From: Bacteriovoracaceae bacterium UBA6261
GTDB lineage: Bacteria; Bdellovibrionota; Bacteriovoracia; Bacteriovoracales; Bacteriovoracaceae
NCBI GenBank assembly: GCA_002440825.1
Contig: DJVH01000015.1
Coordinates: 1 to 64,000 of the forward strand
Reading direction: 5' to 3'
Length of the DNA stretch: 64,000 bases
The first letter of the stretch is position 1. Every line of letters begins with the position of its first letter. A program made the position numbers and the translations under genes. The notes below the pieces were generated by a model. That model worked only from the letters and a program-made list of their open reading frames with translations, did not search any database and was not told the origin of the DNA. Below are positions 42,593 to 51,390 of this stretch, piece after piece.

Positions 42593-44017
42593 ATGAAAAG
42601 AGAACTAAAAAGTCTCTTGCTTTTATCACTGTTAACTCTTCAATCAAATTTCACTTACGCTGCAGCTCCTGACGTCAACTCTGAAGCAGCAAAGAAATCA
42701 CGTTTTGAAAAACTAGAGCTTTTCAACAAAGTTCTTTATTTGATTGAGTCTCAATATTACCGCGAAGTCGACACTGAAAAACTGATTGAAGGTGCTCTCA
42801 ATGGAATGATGGGAACTCTCGATCCGCATTCGGCCTTTCTTGATAAAGAGATTTTTGCTAAGATGCAGGAAGAGACATCCGGAGAATTCGGTGGACTTGG
42901 AATTGAAGTCACTCAAAAAGACGGGATCCTTGTCATCATTACTCCCATTGAAGATTCGCCTGCCTTTAAGGCCGGAATTCGTCCTGGTGATAAAATTGTC
43001 GAAATCAATCACGAATCCATGGTGGGCGTGACTCTTGAACAGGCCATTGACCGTCTTCGCGGAAAAACAAAATCAAAAATTATTTTAGGGATCGCCCGTG
43101 AAGGTGTTGACGGTATTAAAAACGTTGAGCTCACGCGCGAAATCGTTTACCTGAAGCCTGTTAAATATGAACTCATTCAGGATCAATACGCTTATGTGCG
43201 TCTGACTCAGTTCCAGAAAAAATCAGCTGAATACATTTCAGAAGCCTTGATCAAAATGAGAGAAGAGGCAAAGACGAAAGGCGGAATGAAAGGTGTCATC
43301 CTTGATCTTCGTTCTAATCCTGGCGGACTTCTGGATGAAGCCGTGGATGTTTCATCTATTTTCTTAAAAGACGGAATCGTCGTTTCAACTGAAGGCCGCG
43401 ATCCTAAGAATAAAGAAATCCGTTACGTAAAAAAATCAGGTCTGAAAGAGCTCGACATCCCTGTGATCGTTTTGATCAACGGATCAACAGCTTCAGCTTC
43501 AGAAATTGTTTCTGGTGCTCTTCAGGATGCGAAACGTGCCATCATTATGGGCACACAGTCTTTCGGGAAAGGTTCAGTTCAATCAGTTGCAAAAATCGAT
43601 GAACAAATCGGTGTAAAGCTGACCATCGCGCAGTACATGACTCCGAGCGGTCGCAAGATCCAGGCCGTAGGAATTAAACCAGACGTAGTTATTGATGAAG
43701 TAGAAGCAGAGTTTGTCGAAGGCAATAAAAAAGAAACGACATTCATCCGCGAAAAAGACCTGAAAAATCACTTAACCGCAACTATTGAAACTCCGGAAGA
43801 AAGAAAAATCCGCGAAGCGAATGAATTGAAAGAACGCATCGAAAGAACTGAGCGTTTCAAAGCGATGCGTGAAAAGAAAAAGAAAGGGAAAACTAAAGAA
43901 GTGGCAGAATCGGATGACGAATATAACAAAAAAATCGCACCGAGAGATGACTATCAGGTTCTTCAGGCGATAAACTATCTGAAAAATATCGGCCTGATTA
44001 AGAGTTTAAAAATATAG
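42593..44017 (+). CDS. C-terminal processing protease (S41, CtpA type)
   Basis: 474 residues: signal peptide, N-terminal helical segment ('LFNKVLYLIESQYYREVD', 'GMMGTLDPHSAFLD'), PDZ domain ('GGLGIEVTQKDGILVII', 'IRPGDKIVEINHE') and the S41 core with Ser in 'INGSTASASEIV' and Lys in 'GTQSFGKGSVQS'. A charged Lys-rich tail follows. CtpA-type proteases trim periplasmic proteins, often wall hydrolases, which suits its place after the EnvC-like gene. RBS GAAGGAGA precedes the ATG. Confidence 0.94.
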   Translation: MKRELKSLLLLSLLTLQSNFTYAAAPDVNSEAAKKSRFEKLELFNKVLYLIESQYYREVDTEKLIEGALNGMMGTLDPHSAFLDKEIFAKMQEETSGEFGGLGIEVTQKDGILVIITPIEDSPAFKAGIRPGDKIVEINHESMVGVTLEQAIDRLRGKTKSKIILGIAREGVDGIKNVELTREIVYLKPVKYELIQDQYAYVRLTQFQKKSAEYISEALIKMREEAKTKGGMKGVILDLRSNPGGLLDEAVDVSSIFLKDGIVVSTEGRDPKNKEIRYVKKSGLKELDIPVIVLINGSTASASEIVSGALQDAKRAIIMGTQSFGKGSVQSVAKIDEQIGVKLTIAQYMTPSGRKIQAVGIKPDVVIDEVEAEFVEGNKKETTFIREKDLKNHLTATIETPEERKIREANELKERIERTERFKAMREKKKKGKTKEVAESDDEYNKKIAPRDDYQVLQAINYLKNIGLIKSLKI

Positions 44018-44020
44018 TTG

Positions 44021-45307
44021 ATGGACATCCCTGCAAAAAATGTATCTGCAATCGTCAGTGAAATTAAAAACCTGCTCGAAAGCAATTTTTCAAATGTAGC
44101 TATAGTGGGAGAGATTACCAATCTCTCCCTTTCTTCTTCCGGCCATTGGTATTTCACTCTTTCCGATAAAGATGCCTGCCTGAGTGCAGCTCTTTTTAAA
44201 ATGGATGCTCTTCGCAATCCTCTTATCCGCAAAATTAAAGATGGTGATAAAGTTGTCGTGATCGGCGATATCAATGTTTATCCCAAACGCGGAACGTTTC
44301 AGGTCATTGTTAAAAAAATTACTCCTTTGGGAGTAGGCGACCTGAAAGAGCAGTTTGAAAAATTAAAACGCAAACTGGCAGCTGAGGGTTTGTTTGATCT
44401 GGATAAGAAAAAGCCTATTCCCCTCATGCCTAAACGTGTGGCCGTGATTACAGCGCAAAGAAGTGCGGCCCTGGCAGATTTTATCAATATCTACAAGAGA
44501 CGTTCTATCTGGATGGACCTGGTCATCGTTCCGACTCTGGTTCAGGGAGATGAGGCTCCGAGAGCACTTCGCCAGTCTTTGCACAATGTAATTAAATATT
44601 CCATGGAAGCTCCCGCTGATAAAAAAATTGATCTCATTGTTCTTGCGCGCGGAGGAGGAAGTCTGGAAGATCTCTGGGCCTTCAACGATGAAGGATTAGC
44701 TTGGGATTTGCACAATTGTCCGATTCCCACAATCTCCGCCGTCGGCCATGAAGTCGACTATTCCATTTCCGATTTTGTTTGCGATCTTCGTGCGGAGACT
44801 CCTTCCGCGGCCGCTGAAGTCATTACTCATCATCAGACAATGATCAAAGATAAAATGCACAGTCTGCGAGGACGTCTGAAAAGCACAATGGAAATTAAGG
44901 CCAGCCGCCTTCACAATCGTTTGAAACATGCTCACCCTCATTCCATTCTCAACATTATCTGGGGACAGTTCAATTCCTTTCAAAAACGTTTGAGAAGATG
45001 TGATTTGCGAAATCGACTTCATGAATTGACCCATATCCATGAATTCTATGTTGAGCTCGACACTAATCTTGAAGAAATGAAGAGATTGATGAAAGAAAAG
45101 ATGATGCAGCTTCAGCACCGGCTTGATCGCTCAGACAGACTATTGAAAGTTCTGAATCCTTCCAACGTTCTGGAAAGAGGGTATGGTTACGTCGAATCCA
45201 ACGATGGTCATGTGGTTGCTTCTGTCGCATCCTTTGATCAGTTGCCATCTGGGGCCGAATTGAATTTGCACCTCCACGATGGTAAAAGAAAAGTATCTAA
45301 AAAATGA
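44021..45307 (+). CDS. xseA: exodeoxyribonuclease VII large subunit
   Basis: 428 residues. OB-fold N-terminus ('VAIVGEITNLSLSSSGHWYFTL') and catalytic domain ('RVAVITAQRSAALADF', 'DLIVLARGGGSLEDLWAFNDE', 'ISAVGHEVDYSISDFVCD') match XseA, followed by the usual helical tail. Degrades single-stranded DNA with the small subunit XseB, whose gene is not seen here. ATG 44021 is preferred to the TTG just before it. It overlaps the next gene by 4 nt. Confidence 0.95.
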   Translation: MDIPAKNVSAIVSEIKNLLESNFSNVAIVGEITNLSLSSSGHWYFTLSDKDACLSAALFKMDALRNPLIRKIKDGDKVVVIGDINVYPKRGTFQVIVKKITPLGVGDLKEQFEKLKRKLAAEGLFDLDKKKPIPLMPKRVAVITAQRSAALADFINIYKRRSIWMDLVIVPTLVQGDEAPRALRQSLHNVIKYSMEAPADKKIDLIVLARGGGSLEDLWAFNDEGLAWDLHNCPIPTISAVGHEVDYSISDFVCDLRAETPSAAAEVITHHQTMIKDKMHSLRGRLKSTMEIKASRLHNRLKHAHPHSILNIIWGQFNSFQKRLRRCDLRNRLHELTHIHEFYVELDTNLEEMKRLMKEKMMQLQHRLDRSDRLLKVLNPSNVLERGYGYVESNDGHVVASVASFDQLPSGAELNLHLHDGKRKVSKK

Positions 45308-46971
45308 AAGCTAAGCATAAAACCAGAATGAATTTCATCGTCGATCCCCGCCTTGTGCAGGAAGAGCGCTCAGAATTTATTTTGCGTGCTTTGCAGGATG
45401 AAAAAATTAAAGTTCAGACTGAGCTGAAAAGTTCAGATGAATATACTTTAAGTGTCATCTTTGCGCATAAGAAAAGTCTTCGCCAATTCTCTCGTTATAA
45501 AAACCGTCTGATCATACTGGACTCAAATGAGCCCTTTGAGACGACGACTGTCGAGAAAATTAATTTTAATTCCTATGAGGAAGTGACCAAACTTATCGAA
45601 AGATTATTTTTGATTGAAAAACGAATTGCTCTCCAGAACAAAATCAAGGAGAGTGAAAAAGTTTACGACAAAATTAAAATAAATAATCTCGCATTGAATA
45701 CTGACACGCTTAAAAATCAGTCTGCCGAGCAAAAAAAAGACATCGAAGCTTTACTCGATCTGGAAATTCAGCTTTTAGGAGACGAACAGATCAAGAACTG
45801 GAATGTTCATTTTAAAAGTTTTGCCAAAAAACATTCTCAGCTTCTCAATATGATTGTTGTCCATGAAGAACAATTGCTGGATGAAGAAATTGATGAGAAC
45901 ACACTCGTCTTCCATCTTCCGTATAATGATTATTTTCTTCTGTTGAAATTTAAAAATCATGAGTGGCAATCGGAAGCTTGTTCGCTTGAGCTAATTGTCA
46001 CAACTGTTTTGCGGACAATTCAGCTTCAAGATCAGCAATTGATTAAAAGCGACGGGGAAATTGATTTCTGGAAAAAAATTTTTTCTAAAATCCCTTACCC
46101 AATGGCCGTTATTTCTGCTCAGGGCGATTTGCTCATATACAATGAATCCTTTGCCAAGATCGGTATTCTGCCTAAAGAATGTCTGCGTTTTCGCGACCAG
46201 GAAAGTCTTGAGCTTCACCAGCAATTTTACAAAGTCAGAAGGATTGAGTTTCCCATCAATCTCATCAATGCGTCCTACTTTGTTTTTTATACATCAGAAA
46301 ATCGTGAAACCCAGTCTTCGCCTTTGGCAAAAGGAGGCAAGGGTTCTAAAGGCTCAGTGGATGAACTTGGAATTATTTCGAGTTCCATTGCTCATGAGTT
46401 GAACAATCCACTCGCCGGGATCCTTGCGGCCCTCTCACTGCTTTCACTGGAAGAATGGTCGGAAGATAATCTCGTGGACCTTGATGATATGAGAAACGGG
46501 GCCAAGCGATGCAAAGAGCTTGTTGAAATTTTCCTCGGCTTTTCAAGATTTTCTCCTACGGCCGGCCAGGCTCCTTCAATCAAAGCGTCGCTTGACCAGG
46601 CACTGAATCTCCTTCGCTTCAGAATGATTGAAGCCAATCTGCGTCTTGATGTGAAGTACATTCCGACGCTGGAGACTTTTTCGCATCAAATGAACTCATC
46701 GATTATGTCGATGATTATGTATCTTATTTTAAGTGAACTCATGACGGCTTTTGCTCATGAAAGATTGATCACTCAAACCAACATTACTTCGATGAGTGGT
46801 GAGGTGATGGAATTTTCGAATCAGATAGTTCTTAAGCTCGATCACGATTTTGAATACGAAGAAAAAATTGCACAATCAAAGCTGATACAACATCTTCTCG
46901 TCTTTGAAAAACTGGAAATTACTTTCCTTCGCCAGGAAATCAGATTGATCTACAGCGGCCAGCGCTCTTAA
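45304..46971 (+). CDS. PAS/HisKA sensor-kinase-like protein with degenerate ATPase domain
   Basis: 555 residues, no membrane helix. An N-terminal alpha/beta region resembles a receiver fold (weak), a helical linker follows, then a PAS-like domain ('IPYPMAVISAQGDLLIYNESF', about 260-340) and a HisKA dimerisation domain with His364 in 'SSIAHELNNPLAG', as in active kinases. Downstream the HATPase region is not recognisable: where the N-box should be it reads 'YLILSELMTAFAHERL', and no DxGxG or G2 loop exists before the chain ends. It may therefore be phosphorylated by, or dimerise with, another kinase, or act by binding only. Coupled to xseA by 4 nt and convergent with the exonuclease gene. Confidence 0.82.
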   Translation: MKAKHKTRMNFIVDPRLVQEERSEFILRALQDEKIKVQTELKSSDEYTLSVIFAHKKSLRQFSRYKNRLIILDSNEPFETTTVEKINFNSYEEVTKLIERLFLIEKRIALQNKIKESEKVYDKIKINNLALNTDTLKNQSAEQKKDIEALLDLEIQLLGDEQIKNWNVHFKSFAKKHSQLLNMIVVHEEQLLDEEIDENTLVFHLPYNDYFLLLKFKNHEWQSEACSLELIVTTVLRTIQLQDQQLIKSDGEIDFWKKIFSKIPYPMAVISAQGDLLIYNESFAKIGILPKECLRFRDQESLELHQQFYKVRRIEFPINLINASYFVFYTSENRETQSSPLAKGGKGSKGSVDELGIISSSIAHELNNPLAGILAALSLLSLEEWSEDNLVDLDDMRNGAKRCKELVEIFLGFSRFSPTAGQAPSIKASLDQALNLLRFRMIEANLRLDVKYIPTLETFSHQMNSSIMSMIMYLILSELMTAFAHERLITQTNITSMSGEVMEFSNQIVLKLDHDFEYEEKIAQSKLIQHLLVFEKLEITFLRQEIRLIYSGQRS

Positions 46972-48263
46972 AGATATTGCCTTGGAAAATTATAATTATT
47001 AGGGTTCTCTTCCATAAAAGTTTCAATAGGTGACTTGATATCTGCATTGACGATTTTTTGCTGACTCTTGTGAATCAAAAGATAAGTACGTGACTTTTCC
47101 AGATAAGCGCAAAGAAAATTATTCATCAAAGGGGCAAGATGATCTTTCTTCAATTTTCCCTGAGCGATGCGCGCACTTTTTGAATTGATGTATTGAACCA
47201 GTTTGTTCTGATGAGTTGGATATCGGAAAACCAGTTCCATCTTATGATGAAGCGATCTGAGAGGGTAAATCACAAATTGATCAGGAATAAGATGATTCAT
47301 GACAATAAAATCATGATTGAAATCAACAGCAGTGCTGGCATTCAAAGATTTAAAATCAATCTCGTGAAATTCGCACAGCTTCTGAATGGTTTCGCTCTGG
47401 AGAGAATCACTCAATTTAGAAAAATATGTCGAAAGTTCAATGAGGCCCTGGAAAAAAGGACCAATCATTTTAATCGTCAGAATTTCGTAAGGAATTTCTT
47501 TTATTTTTTGAATTAAATAGTTCTTTTCTTTTTCTGTTGAAAGACTAGGGAAGGAAAACAAAACCACACCTTCCACTCCTTTCAGTGTGACCAGAATAGG
47601 AGAGTTCATACTCTCGATGTGAGCAATCACCTGATTCAAAGGTGTCGACTTTTTGTAGTGGATCCGGTCCAGCTCAAATTTATTCTTTGGGTAATAAAGA
47701 GAATTCACTTTGTGAATTTTCTTGTGAATAAAGATGCTCAGATACTTGAGCAATAAATCAGCAGTAGCTAAAGCATCGTCCAGTGCGCGGTGAGCTTTCT
47801 GGTGATTGAGATCAAAAATCTTGCTCATGTAATTTAAATTGGAGCTGAGAAGATTGGGGATCATGTATTTCGTCATCAAGTTGGTACAAATGGCCTTATT
47901 CTTCAATTCTTCTTTGCCCAATCGTCTGAGGACTGAATTAAAAAAAGGAACGTCAAACGAAGTATTGTGGGCCACCAGAATGGAATCGCCCATGAAGGCC
48001 AGAATTTCGTCTATCACATCTTCGATAACAGGCGCATCGTTGACATCGGCTTCTTTAATGCTGGTCAGTTTCTGGATGAAATCCGGAATTTGCATTTCAG
48101 GTTTAATGAGAAAACCCTTTTGATCAACGATTTTAAGGTTCTCGATTTTGACGAGGCCTATTTCGATGATTTTATCGGTGTTGTGATTGCCGCCCGTGGT
48201 TTCAAGGTCAAAGACGCAAAAAGATAAATCGTGGAGAAGTTGATAAGAAGCATTCGTTGTCAT
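46968..48263 (-). CDS. DnaQ-like 3'-5' exonuclease with unknown C-terminal domain
   Basis: 431 residues. The N-terminal 185 form a DEDDh exonuclease: D19 and E21 in 'FDLETTGG', 'AHNTSFDVPFF' (Asp) and 'HRALDDALAT' (His and Asp). These residues proofread or trim DNA 3' ends. The remaining 240 residues ('YPKNKFELDRIHYKK' onward) match nothing I know; length and position recall exonuclease-UvrC/GIY fusions, but no GIY-YIG motif is seen. An SOS-box-like palindrome lies 14 nt before the start codon. Confidence 0.88.
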   Translation of the reverse strand: MTTNASYQLLHDLSFCVFDLETTGGNHNTDKIIEIGLVKIENLKIVDQKGFLIKPEMQIPDFIQKLTSIKEADVNDAPVIEDVIDEILAFMGDSILVAHNTSFDVPFFNSVLRRLGKEELKNKAICTNLMTKYMIPNLLSSNLNYMSKIFDLNHQKAHRALDDALATADLLLKYLSIFIHKKIHKVNSLYYPKNKFELDRIHYKKSTPLNQVIAHIESMNSPILVTLKGVEGVVLFSFPSLSTEKEKNYLIQKIKEIPYEILTIKMIGPFFQGLIELSTYFSKLSDSLQSETIQKLCEFHEIDFKSLNASTAVDFNHDFIVMNHLIPDQFVIYPLRSLHHKMELVFRYPTHQNKLVQYINSKSARIAQGKLKKDHLAPLMNNFLCAYLEKSRTYLLIHKSQQKIVNADIKSPIETFMEENPNNYNFPRQYL

Positions 48264-48276
48264 GAAAATCCTTTAG

Positions 48277-48292
48277 TCGAACATTCGTTCGA
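48277..48292. promoter_or_regulatory. SOS-box-like palindrome TCGAAC-N4-GTTCGA
   Basis: Perfect inverted repeat TCGAACATTCGTTCGA, 14 bases upstream of the DnaQ-like exonuclease start on the minus strand. The core CGAAC-N4-GTTCG equals the half-sites of the Gram-positive LexA box. A LexA role here is inference. Confidence 0.5.
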
Positions 48293-48340
48293 TTAGTTTG
48301 GACTTTTATTTTACTCCCCTAAGAGAGTGGGGGCAAGAAG

Positions 48341-48374
48341 AAAAAAAGGCCGTCTCTTTGTGTTTGAGACGGCC
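48341..48374 (-). terminator. rho-independent terminator of the lytic transglycosylase gene
   Basis: Perfect 9-bp stem GGCCGTCTC (48348-48356) with GAGACGGCC (48366-48374), 9-base loop, and on the minus strand a T7 run (complement of 48341-48347) directly after. Confidence 0.92.
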
Positions 48375-48390
48375 ACGCCATTGTGATTTT

Positions 48391-49728
48391 TTAATTTTTT
48401 ACACCGCTTGATTTCTGACGATATTCTGGAACACCAGTCACAGTACAACCGCCGACTTCAAGAGATTTTGCAATGGAATCAGCTGGAAGAGTTACGTGTT
48501 GAATAACTCTCGCCACGTGTCTCTGAACAATGCAGCTTTTAAACCAGCGTTGAGTCATTTCATTTGACTCTTCTTTTTTGAACCATCTTCGCGTTGGTTT
48601 GCTTTCAGCGTCCATATCAGCATAAACGATGCTGTCAGTTCCCGGTTTCCATTTCCCCCCCCAATGGAGAGCTTCAATCAAATCGAGAGGATTCATGGCA
48701 GGCAGATTTTCTGCTTTTGTCTGGTAATAGTACTCGACCAGTTTTGCTTGAGAAGGACCAGCATTATACATTGCCACAGCAAGCAACCATCCAGTGTGGA
48801 GAGGATAGAATTTTGAATTGTAGCTTGAGCGACAGGCGCGATTATATGTTTTCCCTTCTGTATAGAGTTCCTGTTGTTTTAACTTGGAAGGAACAAAGTG
48901 ATCAAAAAGACCTTTCAATGTTTTTGCCTTGAAATTAACAGAAAGGGCAATGTCCTGACAGTTGTGAACAAAAGACGTGACCGCCTGGAATCTTTTTTCC
49001 TGAAGAGTTTTGTTACCGTTAGGAAATGCGTTTGTCACTTGATCAGCTGTAATTCCTTTAAAGTCTTCTGCTGTCAGCTGGTAGCTTGGTCTTGTCCCAA
49101 GATTTTTTACTGCCAGATCATAAAATGGTTTTACGATATTTGTTGGAAGATCGGATGAATCACATTGAATGTCTGATGGCCATCCGAAAGCGTCTTTCTC
49201 CGCCCGTGGAAGCCCGTTCATTGCCTGACACCATTCTTGAATATTCAATTGAGACATTCCACAAGAATAATTGCCACCGTCAGGTGAAATTCCCAACGAA
49301 GCAAAAAGTGATTCTTGTTTCATCGCTCCGATCAACACGTGCGCTGGCATGTCGTATTTTTTTGAAGCTTCATCGATGGCCTTTAATTTTTCAGAAACAT
49401 TATTAGCACCATCTACAACCATCCAGGCATTTTCAATTGTTGCGGCAGAAAATGAGCCAGGCTTAATCGCTTCTCTTCTTAAAACTTCCTGATTGCGGCA
49501 AAGTTTTAAATCAGCAGCTTTATTATTTCTCCAGTCGAGAATTTCTTCTTTGGAAGTTTCATAAGGAAAGTCTGTATAAGGATTTTCAACACGTGAAAAA
49601 TCCGGGCATTTAAATCCGCGGGCGAAAACCTCTTCCGGACACATAACTGGGGGATTGTCCCAGGAAACAGCAGCGGAAAGTTGAGCTGCCTGAAAAACGA
49701 GCGTCAGTGTGAGTAGAACCTTGTTCAT
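48391..49728 (-). CDS. secreted lytic transglycosylase-like (SLT fold) protein
   Basis: 445 residues from ATG 49728; the frame runs further upstream but this Met starts a proper signal peptide ('MNKVLLTLTLVFQAAQLSAA'). The SLT/goose-lysozyme core shows the catalytic Glu139 in 'VLIGAMKQESLFAS', then 'CGMSQLNIQEW' and, far downstream, 'LAVAMYNAGPSQAKL'. It should cleave MurNAc-GlcNAc bonds in peptidoglycan. Many Cys residues suggest disulfides outside the cell. The spacing between core motifs is larger than usual, so an insert of about 140 residues may give substrate specificity. It diverges from the deacetylase gene. Confidence 0.86.
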   Translation of the reverse strand: MNKVLLTLTLVFQAAQLSAAVSWDNPPVMCPEEVFARGFKCPDFSRVENPYTDFPYETSKEEILDWRNNKAADLKLCRNQEVLRREAIKPGSFSAATIENAWMVVDGANNVSEKLKAIDEASKKYDMPAHVLIGAMKQESLFASLGISPDGGNYSCGMSQLNIQEWCQAMNGLPRAEKDAFGWPSDIQCDSSDLPTNIVKPFYDLAVKNLGTRPSYQLTAEDFKGITADQVTNAFPNGNKTLQEKRFQAVTSFVHNCQDIALSVNFKAKTLKGLFDHFVPSKLKQQELYTEGKTYNRACRSSYNSKFYPLHTGWLLAVAMYNAGPSQAKLVEYYYQTKAENLPAMNPLDLIEALHWGGKWKPGTDSIVYADMDAESKPTRRWFKKEESNEMTQRWFKSCIVQRHVARVIQHVTLPADSIAKSLEVGGCTVTGVPEYRQKSSGVKN

Positions 49729-49932
49729 TAGAATATCCCGGTCTTTGAAAGTTAATAACAGGCCAGGAAATATCAAAAGTGTCTGGACTTCGGACAGTTT
49801 GTTTAATGAACTGTGAAAAAAATACACAAAACCGGCCGTTTAAGTTTTTGACAGAAAATATAGTTAAATATCCGAGTGTTTTGTTCCGATAATTAGACGT
49901 TATCTCGTTTAACCCCAGGGGAGTGTTCTTTT
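49729..49932. promoter_or_regulatory. divergent region between transglycosylase and deacetylase genes
   Basis: 204 bases. GATAAT near 49889 is a plausible -10 for the plus-strand gene but has no good -35. TTGACA at about 49848 lacks a -10 at proper spacing. Leader ends in AGGGGAGTG before ATG 49933. Confidence 0.35.
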
Positions 49933-51390
49933 ATGAGTTTCAAAAAAACATTGACTGCGACAGCTGCTTTGAGTTTTCTGCTTTCTTCTTGTTCCACCTA
50001 TAAACCTTTTAATGAACCAAAGCTGCCCTTGACGGCAAAGCTCGCCACGCCTTCTGTACGTGCTCCGAGTTCATCCGAATCTGAAGAGAATTTAAATACT
50101 GCATTTGAAATGATGATGAATTCCCAGGAGCCTGAAAAAGAATTTCTGGATTATTTGAGCGGCTTAAAAAGTATTTTCCTCAGAGCGGAATCTTACCTGG
50201 CCGATTTCGACAGCGAACTTGATGACGCTGTTGCCGCCAATAGCAGCGTTTCATTTGAAACGTCGAAAAGCTATAAAAAATTGATCACGATGTATACGCT
50301 CAGCCACAGATTGAAAGACAAAATTTCTTATCACTACCTGAGGCTGACTGATATGGCCTATGATAAATCTCTTCCTTCAGATAAGAGAAAACTGGCAAAA
50401 TCTATTCTTTCAAAGTTCAAAAAGAAACTCGATTCAAAAGATCCAATTGAGAAAATTTCATTTGATGAATTGAAACTGGAAATTGCTCAGGAGCTTCGAG
50501 AGAGAAAGGGCCTTTCGACAAAATCTCTGAGCCCAGCAGAACTTCCAGCGAATAATTTCAAAAATGATCAGGAAAAATTATCAACTCTTCGCCAATACAG
50601 AAAAATGATGAGAGCGATTGGTAAAGTGGAAGCTGATTCAGGTGATGAACTGTCTCAAACAGTCGAATCGATCACTGAAAAAATGCAGTTTGTCGATGCA
50701 ACTGGAAGAGAGCCACAATCAGAATTAACATTTTTTCCTTCGACAACTTCGAGTGGAAACGTCATGGGACTAGTGTTCCCGAAAGGTGTTTGGGCCCTGA
50801 CTTATGATGATGGTCCAAATCCTACTCATACAGCAGCTATTGTAAAAAATCTGGATGATCTTGGCATTAAGGCCACATTCTTCTGGCTTGCTCAAAACGT
50901 CATCCGTTATCAGAGTACCGTTGATCTGGTGGGAGAAAAAGGACATGCGAGAGCAAACCATTCCTGGTCGCACGCGCAGTTGCCAAAACTGGACGCGACG
51001 GGATTGCAGAAAGAAATTGTTCAATCAACATCCATTGAGCAGAAATCTTACGGACAACCCGTGCAGTTTTTCCGCTGCCCATACGGAGCGGGAAACTCTG
51101 TGCCGCGCATTCGTAAGATGATTGCTGATTTAAAAATGATCCACGTCTTCTGGAACGTCGATACTCTCGACTGGCAGGATAAAGACCCGGATTCAATCGT
51201 TGCCCGTTCTAAAAAACAAATGCAGGCAGCTGGACATGGTGTCGTTCTTTTCCACGACATTCACCCTCAGTCAGTCATCGCTTCAAAGAAACTTGTTGAA
51301 TGGTCCAAATCCTTCAAAGGAACTCCTGGAGAAATCAGATGGGTGACTTTGCCTGAGATTGTAGATGAAATGAATGGAGCTAAAAAATAA
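49933..51390 (+). CDS. lipoprotein polysaccharide (peptidoglycan) deacetylase
   Basis: 485 residues. Signal peptide 'LTATAALSFLLSSC' with lipobox LSSC. An N-terminal helical domain of about 250 residues precedes a NodB domain: D292-D293 in 'TYDDGPNPTHT', H343 and H347 in 'NHSWSHAQL', 'FFRCPYGAGN', 'VFWNVDTLDWQD' and 'VVLFHDIHPQ'. All metal and catalytic residues are present, so it should remove acetyl groups, most likely from GlcNAc of peptidoglycan. Bdellovibrio uses such deacetylases to mark the prey wall for later lysis. It is translationally coupled to the next gene. Confidence 0.92.
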   Translation: MSFKKTLTATAALSFLLSSCSTYKPFNEPKLPLTAKLATPSVRAPSSSESEENLNTAFEMMMNSQEPEKEFLDYLSGLKSIFLRAESYLADFDSELDDAVAANSSVSFETSKSYKKLITMYTLSHRLKDKISYHYLRLTDMAYDKSLPSDKRKLAKSILSKFKKKLDSKDPIEKISFDELKLEIAQELRERKGLSTKSLSPAELPANNFKNDQEKLSTLRQYRKMMRAIGKVEADSGDELSQTVESITEKMQFVDATGREPQSELTFFPSTTSSGNVMGLVFPKGVWALTYDDGPNPTHTAAIVKNLDDLGIKATFFWLAQNVIRYQSTVDLVGEKGHARANHSWSHAQLPKLDATGLQKEIVQSTSIEQKSYGQPVQFFRCPYGAGNSVPRIRKMIADLKMIHVFWNVDTLDWQDKDPDSIVARSKKQMQAAGHGVVLFHDIHPQSVIASKKLVEWSKSFKGTPGEIRWVTLPEIVDEMNGAKK

